A DNA stretch of 64,000 bases from positions 1-64,000 of the forward strand of contig NZ_QPKS01000010.1 of assembly GCF_003344535.1 (NCBI RefSeq). Direction: 5' to 3'. Positions within the stretch are counted from its first letter, which is position 1, and every line of letters starts with the position of its first letter. This document shows positions 1 through 8,516 of this stretch, in pieces. The stretch comes from Exiguobacterium flavidum. GTDB taxonomy: Bacteria; Bacillota; Bacilli; Exiguobacteriales; Exiguobacteriaceae. The translations under genes and the position numbers were made by a program. Under the pieces are notes generated by a model, which was not told the origin of the DNA, ran no database searches, and saw only the letters and a list, made by a program, of their open reading frames with translations.

Positions 1-552
1 GCGGTGAACGTTGCGACGGACGGCGCCGAGATGAAGGAGGCCCTCGTCGCGGAGGCGCTCGAGCTCGACCTCTCTGGATATGATGCGCTCGAGCTCGACG
101 ATTCGGGCGATGAGGGAACGGGCGACCGTCAGGTCGCGGTAGCGACGGACGTCCTGGCGAACAAGGGGAACGGGTTCGACCTGGAGCGCCTGAAGCGGGT
201 GTTCGACGCGGCGGTCGTGAACCGGACGGCGACGCGCGAAGCGTTGAAGCACGTGAACACGGCGGCAGCACCGGAGGACCTGCGCGTGGAGGCGTTCATC
301 GGAAGCGTGATGGAGACCTACGATACGAACAAGGGCGTGCTGCCGAACGTGACGGGCTACGTGACGGAGGAAGTGATCGCGGGGCTGACGCAGGACATGG
401 CCGACTTCGAGGCGCTAAGCCCTTCAAGCAAGACTGCGGTCCGCGTCGTCCTGCACCAGGAGGAGAACTATCCATCGTGGAGCGCGATGTACGCGACGTT
501 CAAGTCCGAGCTCGTGAAGGCACAGGATCTGGAACAATTGGTAGTACAATAA
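1..552 (+). CDS. C-terminal part of unknown protein (5' truncated by window edge)
   Basis: The frame is open from base 1 to a TAA at 550-552, so this is the last 183 codons of a gene that begins upstream. The visible part is acidic and mostly helical in character, with no motif I recognise and no membrane segment. The GTG at base 4 has no visible ribosome binding site and is unlikely to be the start. A terminator-like hairpin follows at 631-659. Function unknown. Confidence 0.7.
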   Translation, partial: AVNVATDGAEMKEALVAEALELDLSGYDALELDDSGDEGTGDRQVAVATDVLANKGNGFDLERLKRVFDAAVVNRTATREALKHVNTAAAPEDLRVEAFIGSVMETYDTNKGVLPNVTGYVTEEVIAGLTQDMADFEALSPSSKTAVRVVLHQEENYPSWSAMYATFKSELVKAQDLEQLVVQ

Positions 553-630
553 AGAAAAAATAATTATTATCTTCCAAAAAAACCTGAAGATGAATAAGAT
601 TTTGACTTGAGAGTAAATAAATATTCATGG

Positions 631-659
631 ACCGGCGGCCAACTTGGCTGCCGGTTTTT
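631..659 (+). terminator. Rho-independent terminator
   Basis: The arms ACCGGCGGCC and GGCTGCCGGT, with one G-T pair and a 5-nt loop, are followed by TTTTT. It ends the gene whose tail opens the window. Between this hairpin and base 900 I see no supportable gene. Confidence 0.8.
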
Positions 660-899
660 CATTTTGGTCAGGTGAAGCAGACGAATCACTGAAATCACAT
701 GAATGTGCTTCACCTTCACGAAGGAGATCGTCATTTTTCGGTTATGGACTCATTTGTCAAGGGCATCTGCTGCGAGATATTCAAGAGATGGAGTGAGCGG
801 GACGCATATTTTTGATAGTTCGACTCATCTCGTTGCTTTTCGGGATATATTCCGGGAGATGCTATATAAGGTTGCAAGACTGAGAGGGGAGAAACGATA

Positions 900-1203
900 A
901 TGACGAAAATAAGAAAATTGACGGATTGGCTGTCAGATGCCCAGCGTAAAGCGGTCGATCGACAGGTGTTGGTGTTCGTTAGGGACCTGCAAATACAGCA
1001 GGGATCAGCTTCGCTGGTGGACTAGTTTGCCCTTCGGACACCGATATGTCGATGGCTTGTTCGCCGTGACTGGGTGGGACAGTGCCGACATCGATGCGTT
1101 GATCGAAGAACGCCTCGCCATCTTGGCGCGCCGTAAGATCTTGCTTGCGCTGGACGTCGGAACCGATACGGAGTACGTGATCAACCTGCAAACTGAAGAT
1201 TGA
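900..1203 (+). pseudogene. Small gene split by a frameshift
   Basis: An ATG at 900 follows a good ribosome binding site (GAGGGGAG). It opens a 41-codon frame that stops at TAG 1023-1025. Near that stop the +1 frame takes over and continues with natural-looking composition (FAVTGWDSADIDALIEERL, ending VINLQTED) to TGA at 1201-1203. Removing one base near 1015-1022 would join both parts into a protein of about 100 residues. This could be a real disabling mutation, a sequencing error, or two unrelated frames. The product is not recognised. Confidence 0.4.
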
Positions 1204-1248
1204 GAAGTGAAAGGACCTCTTGTCGGGCTTAATCACCCTGAGGCGAAT

Positions 1249-1279
1249 GCTCCCGTGAAGCGAAATGCTTTGCGGGAGC
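1249..1279 (+). terminator. Hairpin after the split gene (weak T-tract)
   Basis: GCTCCCG and CGGGAGC enclose a second short stem, AAGC/GCTT. The following bases (TATTTG) make a poor T-tract, so termination is only probable. The rest of 1204-1592 shows no gene; it is the upstream region of the secreted protein at 1593. Confidence 0.45.
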
Positions 1280-1592
1280 TATTTGTAGTTTGACCAACAG
1301 AGAGAAGCGGTTAGACGGAACAAATTACTGCTCTGCTGAACTGTGTATTCATGAAGATGATAACACCTGAACTCATCGGTTCAACGGTCATTTGAAATGA
1401 AGGTAAAAGACGAGAAGCGTCGGCGTATAGTTGCGTTCGACAGGATGGTTGATCCTACTGCGTCCCAGTTCTCTTTTCGCAGTCCGTCAGAAGATTGAAA
1501 TCGAAAAACCAATTCCCTCACTAAACGGAATCCCGAATCATAATTACCATTAATTTCATATAATGGTTTTTAGATGAAGGGGGATATGATGC

Positions 1593-2963
1593 ATGAAAAA
1601 GATGAAACTCTGGCTTCGCCATTCAATCGCGCTCGTTCTTGCGATTGGTGTCCTAAGTGGGACAGGAACGACAGCAGAAGCCGAGAATCCGGAACTGCTG
1701 CTCGGAAAGACGACGAAGGGGACGCTAACGGCGAGTCAGCCGGTCCGTTATTATCAATTCAAGCTTGAACGGGCAGGTCGCCTGACGCTCGACGTCAAGT
1801 CGTCGGTCGAGAAATGGGCGCGCTTCGAGCTGTACGACAGCTTCAACAAAAAGGCGATGACCGTCGAACCACGGGGCACTGCCTCGATGCCGGGGCGCGA
1901 AGTGGTTTGGCGGGATCTCGAGGCAGGCAGCTACACGCTGAAGGTATCGGAATCAGATGGTGAGACGAGCGTCGGTTCGTTCGAGGTCGCGACGACGTTC
2001 CTCCCGGCGAACAACGAGGAGAAGGAGCCGAACGACGGGACGGCGATCGCCCACCCGCTCGCGATTGGCAAAAGCATCAAAGGCCTGTTGACGTGGCAAG
2101 ACGGACGGGATATGTATGCGGTCGATTTGACGCGTGCCGGACGGCTGAGCCTCGATGTGTCGTCTGCTATCGACCCGCGTGCTTTCATTGGGCTTAACGA
2201 TTCCTATAATACGCGAATCTGGTATGCATACTTTGCGGGAAACTCAAGCAATCCGGACAGGAAATTGTTCGCGGTAGACCTCGAACCGGGCCGTTACTAC
2301 ATTGAAATCGAAACATGGAGTGACAAGCATAGTGGTTCTTATCAACTGAAGACCGCGTTCACTCCAGCCTACAACACGGAATCGGAACCGAACAATGGTC
2401 CGGCGGAAGCGCAGGTTCTGCCCTTTTCTAAACGGTTGACCGGATTCATCTCGTGGAACGATTCGGCGGACGTCTATCAAATCGTCGTGCCGAAGGCGAG
2501 CACGATCGGAATCGACTTGAATTCGAACATTCGCTCCTACGCGTCGATCGAGCTGATCGATGATATGAACAACAGCTTGTTCAAGGATTACGCCCAGACG
2601 ATCAGTACGACGGGGCGCCTGAAGAAGATGGTCACGCTTCCGAAGGGGACCTACTACCTGAAAGTCGGTGAATACGGCACGACGAACGGGCGGACAGGAA
2701 AATACCAGCTGACCGTGACGTCGAGCCACCTGTTGCCGGCGCTCTCGGTCAACACGGTCTTGCGCTCCTCGACAAAAGTTTCCGGCAAGACGGAAAAGAG
2801 TGCGAGCGTCACCCTGACCTGCGACCAGAAGAGTTACACGCGCAAAGCGGACGCGAACGGAAACTACTCCTTTGCGATCAAGCGGCAGAAGGCCGGCGCC
2901 TTGCTCAAGGTGACGGCGAAGAACAAATACGGGGCTATTACCAAGACGATCCGAGCAAAATGA
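1593..2963 (+). CDS. Secreted protein with three PPC-type domains and a C-terminal Ig-like domain
   Basis: The 456-residue product begins with a Sec signal peptide (basic start, hydrophobic core, probable cleavage after AEA near residue 30). Three repeats of about 110 residues each contain the pre-peptidase C-terminal pattern: a G-x-L-x(3)-D/Q-x-D-x-Y start, then F-x-V-x-L-x-x-G-x-Y. They are separated by E-x-E-P-N-D/N-G linkers. The last 75 residues (VSGKTEKSASVTL...) look like a small bacterial Ig-like domain with a DANGNYSF turn. PPC domains usually accompany secreted proteases as targeting or binding modules; no catalytic domain is present here. The start was chosen by the AGGGGG site at 1576. 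It resembles the protein at 41684. Exact role unknown. Confidence 0.8.
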   Translation: MKKMKLWLRHSIALVLAIGVLSGTGTTAEAENPELLLGKTTKGTLTASQPVRYYQFKLERAGRLTLDVKSSVEKWARFELYDSFNKKAMTVEPRGTASMPGREVVWRDLEAGSYTLKVSESDGETSVGSFEVATTFLPANNEEKEPNDGTAIAHPLAIGKSIKGLLTWQDGRDMYAVDLTRAGRLSLDVSSAIDPRAFIGLNDSYNTRIWYAYFAGNSSNPDRKLFAVDLEPGRYYIEIETWSDKHSGSYQLKTAFTPAYNTESEPNNGPAEAQVLPFSKRLTGFISWNDSADVYQIVVPKASTIGIDLNSNIRSYASIELIDDMNNSLFKDYAQTISTTGRLKKMVTLPKGTYYLKVGEYGTTNGRTGKYQLTVTSSHLLPALSVNTVLRSSTKVSGKTEKSASVTLTCDQKSYTRKADANGNYSFAIKRQKAGALLKVTAKNKYGAITKTIRAK

Positions 2964-2973
2964 TAGGAGAAAG

Positions 2974-3013
2974 AGAGGACCTTAGAGAATGAGCAGATTC
3001 TCCAAGGTCCTCT
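2974..3013 (+). terminator. Strong hairpin downstream of the PPC protein
   Basis: AGAGGACCTT pairs with AAGGTCCTCT, and AGAGAAT pairs with ATTCT inside. No T-run follows, so it may protect the 3' end or terminate inefficiently. Confidence 0.5.
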
Positions 3014-3165
3014 GCCGTTCCGGAAAGCCGCCTGCCCGCTTCGGGGCGAATCAGCCGTTTTCCTGAAAAGGGCGAGTTAATTGAAAAAAATGGCATGTAA
3101 GTAAGTTAAAAGTAATAATGATATGCTATTATCAATCTTGTGTGATTTTTTACATAATTGATTCC

Positions 3166-3191
3166 GATGCGCGTTCAGCTGAAGGCGCATC
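3166..3191. repeat. 26-bp near-perfect palindrome in the tcaA leader
   Basis: GATGCGC and GCGCATC arms surround an inner palindrome TTCAGCTGAA, so nearly all 26 bases pair. It lies 26 bp before the tcaA-like start, between the AT-rich presumed promoter and the ribosome binding site. It could be an operator or an mRNA leader hairpin. Confidence 0.5.
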
Positions 3192-3216
3192 GACCTGTTA
3201 AATGGAGGGTTTCCTG

Positions 3217-4593
3217 ATGGCATGTGTACAGTGTGAAACCGCGGCGCGACAGAACTTGGCGTTCTGCCCGGGCTGCGGCAAGAAAGTCGAGATGACGGCC
3301 GCGAGCAGGCAGGAGCGGAACACGGAACCGGGCGAACGGAAGAGTGGCATGTCCCGAAAGAAGAAGGGGATGCTCGTCACCCTGCTGCTTGCAGCAGGAC
3401 TCGGCGCCGGCTATTTCGGCCTTGCGCGTGAGGTCTTCACGGCAGAGGCGAACACGAATGAAATCCGGCAGGCGATCCAGCTGTCGGACGCGAAGAAGCT
3501 CGCGGGACACCTCGAATATGACGGCAAGACGGTCGACGAGAAACTCGCGCGACGTTTTCTTGACGCGCTCAAGGACACCCCGGACGAGAAGAAGGAACTG
3601 CTCGACTACTTGTGGCAGGCGGGACGGTCCTTGACAGCGGAGAACGAAAGCGGCGTGCCGGGGCAGGTCGTCGCGTCCGGGCGACAATATGGCGTCTTCC
3701 AAGATTACCGGCTCCGCCTCGACGGGATGAAGACGACGATCGTCAGCAACTTCGAAGGTACGAAGGTGACGCTCGCCGATCCGGTCGGGACAGAGACGAG
3801 TTCGCCGGACGCGGACGGCATCGCCCTGACAGGGGTCTATCCGGGCCTGCTCAAGGCGAAAATCGACTACGACGGCCAGTACGGCAAGGAGTCGGCAGAC
3901 GTGGTCATCAACCCGCTCGCGCTCGACGCGCCGGACCGGATGTATGAGATCGAGCTGAAGGGAAAGGCGGTCACTCTCGATCAGACCTATCCGGAGGCGA
4001 CGCTCTTCGTCGACGGGGAGAACACGGGAGAGACGGTCGGGAACCTCGAGGCCTATGGGCCGGTCCCAAAGGACGGGATCACCCTGTCGATCGAGAACGA
4101 GTTCGCCTGGGGAAGCGAGACGTCAGCGGACGTGCTCGTCAAACCGGACATGAAGGAAGCGAAGTTCGTCTTCAAGCCGTCCGCAATGACGCTCGACCAG
4201 ATCGAGGACGCAGTCGCGTGGCACGCCTCGGAATGGGTCGACGCAGCGGAGAACCGGTCGACGGGCTACTTCACGCTGATCGACGACGTCGGGTATCTCA
4301 CGCAACAACAGCAGAACTACGACGACTGGTATGAACGGGACCGGGAGTGGAGCGGGGAGTACTTGAGCTCGTCGATCGACCCGTCGACGGCGAAGTTCGT
4401 CGACTACGGCGGTGAGACGGCGATCGAGGTGACGGCGACGACGCGGATCCGTGGGAAGTTCGTCGACTATTATGGAGACGATTTGTCAGGAGAATCGACA
4501 TCGACCTCGGTCTTCCGTTACCTGTTCACCTATGGCGAGACGGAGGATGCGGGACCGATGTTCCGCATCCAGCAAGCGACCAACATAAAATGA
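3217..4593 (+). CDS. tcaA: TcaA-like zinc-ribbon membrane protein
   Basis: The 458-residue product has an N-terminal zinc ribbon (CVQC...CPGCGKK), a single membrane helix at about residues 45-65, and a large outside portion ending in an NTF2-like domain. This is the layout of the TcaA/YvbJ family, which in staphylococci affects teicoplanin susceptibility and wall-polymer display. The role here is inferred from family only. The start is placed at 3217, after GGAGGG at 3203-3208. An in-frame ATG at 3202 overlaps that ribosome binding site. It heads a run of zinc-ribbon genes with short gaps to 8047. Confidence 0.8.
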   Translation: MACVQCETAARQNLAFCPGCGKKVEMTAASRQERNTEPGERKSGMSRKKKGMLVTLLLAAGLGAGYFGLAREVFTAEANTNEIRQAIQLSDAKKLAGHLEYDGKTVDEKLARRFLDALKDTPDEKKELLDYLWQAGRSLTAENESGVPGQVVASGRQYGVFQDYRLRLDGMKTTIVSNFEGTKVTLADPVGTETSSPDADGIALTGVYPGLLKAKIDYDGQYGKESADVVINPLALDAPDRMYEIELKGKAVTLDQTYPEATLFVDGENTGETVGNLEAYGPVPKDGITLSIENEFAWGSETSADVLVKPDMKEAKFVFKPSAMTLDQIEDAVAWHASEWVDAAENRSTGYFTLIDDVGYLTQQQQNYDDWYERDREWSGEYLSSSIDPSTAKFVDYGGETAIEVTATTRIRGKFVDYYGDDLSGESTSTSVFRYLFTYGETEDAGPMFRIQQATNIK

Positions 4594-4615
4594 CATATTT
4601 AAGGAGGAACGACCG

Positions 4616-5038
4616 ATGACAGAATGGGAAACGATCCAGTCCCGCTTTTTGGCGATGAACCCGAAGGAACTGAATGAACAGGCGGAGCAGGCGCGCCGTG
4701 AGAAGGGCAAGCTGCTCTATGAGATTGGCGAGCGGCACTATACACGTTTGCGGACGGAGGGCAAGCATGAGGAAATCCGCGCCATCCTCGAGCAGGAGGT
4801 GCTGATCTACGGCGCGCTCCTGCGAATCGAAGAGATGGAGCGGGAAGCGGCGCGCCGGGCATGTAAAACGTGCAAGGCGACGCTCGAGCCGGGCGCGAAG
4901 TTCTGCGGCACGTGCGGCACGCCTGTCCCGCAGGAAGCGGGAGCGAAAAAGACTCCATGCCGGGCCTGCCGGACGCTGCAACCGGCGGACCAGCCATATT
5001 GCACGTGCTGCGGTTCTGAAATGAGTGGTCTTTCATGA
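4616..5038 (+). CDS. Small double zinc-ribbon protein
   Basis: The 140-residue soluble protein has a helical N-terminal half, probably a coiled coil, and two C-terminal zinc ribbons (CKTC...CGTCG and CRAC...CTCCG). There is no signal or membrane segment. AGGAGG precedes the start. Its stop overlaps the start of the next gene by 4 bp (ATGA at 5035-5038), indicating translational coupling. It probably acts with the neighbouring zinc-ribbon membrane proteins; function unknown. Confidence 0.75.
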   Translation: MTEWETIQSRFLAMNPKELNEQAEQARREKGKLLYEIGERHYTRLRTEGKHEEIRAILEQEVLIYGALLRIEEMEREAARRACKTCKATLEPGAKFCGTCGTPVPQEAGAKKTPCRACRTLQPADQPYCTCCGSEMSGLS

Positions 5039-6786
5039 AGTACTGCCCAACATGCGGCACGCCGCACACGTCGAAAGATCAATACTGCGCGATCGACGGG
5101 ACGCGTCTCGACCAGACCGTCCGTCCGGTCCGCTTCGAACAGGCGGCACAGTACTGCGTCGCCTGCGGACACCAGCAAAACGCGTCCGCGTCCTACTGCC
5201 CGAGTTGCGGGCATTCCCGGATGATCGCCGCGTCGGCGGAAGCGGGACGCTTCGAGCGGATCGCGCGTGAGACGATCCGCCCGGGCGATGTCCGGGACAA
5301 GTGGAAAAACAAGGACTGGAACGGGTTGCTCGGCGGGATGAAGCAAGGCGTCTCCGCCTTCTTCGCCCAGACGGACTTCTCCCGGTCGAACCCGAACTTC
5401 ACGGTCGGGCTGACGACGGGATTGAGCTTCATCGGCGTGTTGCTCCTGACGCTCCTGCTCGGCCTCTCACTGACTGGCGGAAACACGTACACGGAAGACC
5501 TGGCCGAGTGGCAACTCCGGTACGGCGAGGAGGCCGGTTTCATCGGCCGTCTGGCCTTCGCCGCCTTTTGCGCGCTCGCCGGCTTCACCCTATCGATGAA
5601 CGACGAGATCAAATCGACGCTCTCGGCAGAAGCGATGCGTTACGCGAATGCCGATGAGGTGGCGTTCGTTCGCAAGGCGGTCAGTCAAGCGGACCTTTCG
5701 CTTCAGGCAGGGCATTACCTGTTGTCGATCGTCGGAATCGGCCTGCTCCTGCTTGCCGCCTGGTTCCTTGAAAAGGGCGGCGTGTCGGGACGAAAGGCGA
5801 CGAGCTGGAACGACCGGTTCGAACGCATTCTGGCGTTTACGGCAACGGTCTTGCTGTTCGTCCTGCTCGCCGGGTTGCTCGCAGCAGATTTCGGTGTCGT
5901 CGACATCCATCTGTTCGGCGGTCTGTTCCGGACGCTGCTCATCCTCGGTATCAGCCTCCCAGCCCTCGCGCTCCTGTTCGCGATGCCGCGGCACGGCGTT
6001 CTGAAGGCGATGCGCCTCGGCGTCGCGACCGGAGTGTCGCTCTACGGACTGACGCTGTTCCTGACGGGAGTGACGCTGCTCGCCACCTTCCATCAGATGG
6101 AGGAGGATGGGATCGACGTGCCGGCTGAGGAGCAGGTGACGTTCATCCTCTTCAACACGGCGTCCCCGCTCTACACCGTCACGCAAGGCGGGTACATCGA
6201 AATCAAATCGACTGCGATGAACGCGGAATATAAGATGAAGCTCGCGCTGTACGGGGAGGACCGCCTCGGCGACATGCAGAAACCGATCGAGGAGGCGGTC
6301 GAATCGTCGAGTGACGCGCTCGCGCCGTACGACCTCATGCAGTTGGCGGAAAACGGCGGTCTGCTTGCGCTCGACGACAAGGTGACACGCTACGACGAGA
6401 CCGTCGACATGACGTTGCTCGGTCGGATCGCAGAAATCGTCGACAAGGAGGACTACGCGGAAGACTATGAGATCGAGGACTTGCTCCAGACGCGTGTCGC
6501 GCCATACGGTCTGCTCTTCCTGCTGCTCTTCTGCGCGTTGCACCTCGTCCATGGAGTGCGGTACCTGAAGAACTGGCGGGAAGCTGCTGCCTATGGTGGC
6601 GTCCTCGCTGCGGTCGGGCTGTTCGTCGCCTTCTTCACCCATACGTCGCTCGACCTGACGTGGGACGGCGAGGTGCTCGGAGGTATCGCCGTCACGGCCC
6701 TCAGCTTGACGAATGTTGGCCTGATGTTCGCCTTCGCCTTCTTGCCTGCAGCGGGCGGTGCCTATCTCTGGCGCTTGAAAGATTGA
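5035..6786 (+). CDS. Zinc-ribbon multi-pass membrane protein
   Basis: The 583-residue product begins with two zinc ribbons (CPTCG and CVACG...CPSCG within residues 1-60). Several hydrophobic segments follow: about residues 125-148, 170-188, 225-245, 262-285, 295-315 and 325-350, plus a final group after residue 485. A charged region of about 130 residues separates the two membrane parts. I do not recognise a catalytic domain. The coupling to the preceding gene and shared zinc ribbons suggest one membrane complex with the TcaA-like protein. Confidence 0.75.
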   Translation: MKYCPTCGTPHTSKDQYCAIDGTRLDQTVRPVRFEQAAQYCVACGHQQNASASYCPSCGHSRMIAASAEAGRFERIARETIRPGDVRDKWKNKDWNGLLGGMKQGVSAFFAQTDFSRSNPNFTVGLTTGLSFIGVLLLTLLLGLSLTGGNTYTEDLAEWQLRYGEEAGFIGRLAFAAFCALAGFTLSMNDEIKSTLSAEAMRYANADEVAFVRKAVSQADLSLQAGHYLLSIVGIGLLLLAAWFLEKGGVSGRKATSWNDRFERILAFTATVLLFVLLAGLLAADFGVVDIHLFGGLFRTLLILGISLPALALLFAMPRHGVLKAMRLGVATGVSLYGLTLFLTGVTLLATFHQMEEDGIDVPAEEQVTFILFNTASPLYTVTQGGYIEIKSTAMNAEYKMKLALYGEDRLGDMQKPIEEAVESSSDALAPYDLMQLAENGGLLALDDKVTRYDETVDMTLLGRIAEIVDKEDYAEDYEIEDLLQTRVAPYGLLFLLLFCALHLVHGVRYLKNWREAAAYGGVLAAVGLFVAFFTHTSLDLTWDGEVLGGIAVTALSLTNVGLMFAFAFLPAAGGAYLWRLKD

Positions 6787-6820
6787 TCAGCGTGACATCC
6801 TATCAGAATGGAGGGATCTT

Positions 6821-8047
6821 ATGGATCCGTATGAACGATTAGGCATCTCCCGTACGTCCTCTGAGAAACAAATCAGAGAGGCGTATGAGGAGAAGCTGGC
6901 ACTCTATCCGGAAGAGTCCGAGGAGCGGACGGAGGTCGAACGGGCCTTCGTCGTTATCCGGTACGAACGCGGGTTGAAGAGTAAAAAGAACAAAATCCGG
7001 GGGCTCGTCATCGCGGGCGTCCTCCTGATTGGTGCGGCCGGAGGAATGGTCTATTATCTCGGCGGCGAAGAGAGTGAGGCAGTGGAGGACCCGAAGAAGA
7101 AGACGTCTTTCGTCGTCGGGGAGCAAGAACAGACGGAGACGGAAGAAGAATCAGAACAATCAACGATCGAGCCGGAACCGAAGGAATCGGACGAATCGCA
7201 AGAGGCGGAACGCGACCGGGAGGAAGTGATAAAGCTGTCCGAAATCTTCTTCACGGAACTCGAAGACTCACTGACGAACCGCTCGGTCGAAGGCCTCTCG
7301 GTGAGCACGCCGAGCTACAATGCGACCTTCCAGTCGAGCCTTGATGATCTGAAGGTCGGCGGCTACATCTTCGACGGTGAGCTGTCGGTACGCGAAATCG
7401 GGGAAGACGACATCAAGGTCGACGGCAATCAGGCGACTGCGACCGTCACGGTCGACTACTCGTCCCGCTCTTACCAGCCTGACCTGCACGAACGTCCGGC
7501 GGCGAGCTCGGTCGTCTGGAAGCTCGAACTTATCAAGAAAGGCGGCGACTGGCTCGTCGACAAGCGGACACCGTTGTCGGATTCCGCGACGGGCCGGGGT
7601 ATGGATGTCCGGGACGAGGTGAAGCAAAACATCATCGGGACGATCTCGAGTCATGCGCAGGAATGGGCGGATGCCTATCAAGCGAAAGACGTCAGCTACT
7701 TCACGCACTTCACGACGCAAGAGTATCTCGAGCGTCAGCGCTCGTACTATGACGACATGAACGCAAACGAAGTTTATTGGGAAGGGTACCTCGACCGGAT
7801 CGAGTACTCGCCATCCTCGATCAAGGTGAGTGAGGTGGCGACGTCGCTGACGGCGACGATCGAGGTCCTCTCCCATTATGAGGGCGACTATTTCAATGAA
7901 GAGGATGGATCGCTCGACGACCCGGACGACGGCGCGAAGACGACGTTCCGCTATCATCTGAAATATGAGAAGGATGAAGGGCGCTGGTATATCACGAGTA
8001 CCGATAAGCTGAAAGGCTTCACCGCCGCGGATACGGAATATTACTGA
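6821..8047 (+). CDS. J-domain-like, single-pass protein with NTF2/TcaA-type C-terminus
   Basis: The 408-residue product opens with a degenerate J-domain-like segment (DPYERLGISRTSSEKQIREAY). The HPD tripeptide is missing, so it probably does not stimulate DnaK. A membrane helix lies at about residues 64-85, followed by an acidic low-complexity linker and two NTF2-like units. The last (about residues 270-400) resembles the C-terminus of the TcaA-like protein at 3217 (HA-x-EW-x-DA). GGAGGG precedes the ATG. It appears to be the last gene of this operon, before the terminator at 8086. Confidence 0.75.
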   Translation: MDPYERLGISRTSSEKQIREAYEEKLALYPEESEERTEVERAFVVIRYERGLKSKKNKIRGLVIAGVLLIGAAGGMVYYLGGEESEAVEDPKKKTSFVVGEQEQTETEEESEQSTIEPEPKESDESQEAERDREEVIKLSEIFFTELEDSLTNRSVEGLSVSTPSYNATFQSSLDDLKVGGYIFDGELSVREIGEDDIKVDGNQATATVTVDYSSRSYQPDLHERPAASSVVWKLELIKKGGDWLVDKRTPLSDSATGRGMDVRDEVKQNIIGTISSHAQEWADAYQAKDVSYFTHFTTQEYLERQRSYYDDMNANEVYWEGYLDRIEYSPSSIKVSEVATSLTATIEVLSHYEGDYFNEEDGSLDDPDDGAKTTFRYHLKYEKDEGRWYITSTDKLKGFTAADTEYY

Positions 8048-8085
8048 GGCGGTTCGCGCCGCTTAACTGGGAATGAACACACATG

Positions 8086-8117
8086 AAGTCCGGGAGATGA
8101 CATCTTCCGGACTTTTG
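8086..8117 (+). terminator. Rho-independent terminator of the zinc-ribbon operon
   Basis: AAGTCCGG-AGATG and CATCT-CCGGACTT arms, with one G-T pair, are followed by TTTT. Confidence 0.8.
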
Positions 8118-8202
8118 ACGTTCAGCGGAAGGAAACCGCTCGAGAAAAGGGGAGCAAGGCTTAAAAAACAGCGTCTCGAGTCTTGCAGGCAAAAAAGAAG
8201 AC

Positions 8203-8227
8203 CACTGAACCAGACGCGGTTCAGGGT
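8203..8227 (-). terminator. Minus-strand terminator of the gene remnant
   Basis: CTGAACC and GGTTCAG enclose six bases. Reading leftward on the minus strand, a TCTTCTTTTTT tract follows a few bases later. It overlaps the stop codon of the remnant, which supports a former gene here. Confidence 0.5.
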
Positions 8228-8421
8228 CGTCTGATGGATGCGCTCACACAGAAACGTCTGCGGTACTTGCGTTTGATGGACTTGCTGACGCCGTCCGCAT
8301 TACGGTTCCTTTTGACGACGAACTGGATGCTCGTGTCCTTCTTGTAGAGGCGCTTGTTGATCGTCATCTTGCAGGAGGCGTTGCTGCGCGGCTTCGCCTT
8401 GAACGCTTCGAAGCGGGCATA
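8221..8421 (-). pseudogene. Remnant of a secreted-protein gene (3' end only)
   Basis: Reading the minus strand from a TAA at 8422-8424 to TGA at 8221 gives about 66 codons of basic sequence (e.g. MTINKRLYKKDTSIQFVVKR) with host-like codon use. There is no start codon with a ribosome binding site. A hairpin CTGAACC/GGTTCAG overlapping its end is followed on the minus strand by TCTTTTTT. It looks like the C-terminal end of a gene whose front part is deleted; the parent family is uncertain. The rest of 8118-8516 holds only an AT-rich presumed promoter region for the next gene. Confidence 0.4.
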
Positions 8422-8516
8422 TTATCGCCTAATTTTGATAGAAAAGGAAAAAGAAAAACAAAAGGAATGTATTGATTTTTAATGGTAAAATATATGAAAA
8501 AAGGAATGGGAAAAGT

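Noticed and set aside
703..900. 65-codon frame MCFTFTKEIV...
   Set aside because: There is no ribosome binding site, unnatural composition, and it ends at the start of the supported frame at 900.
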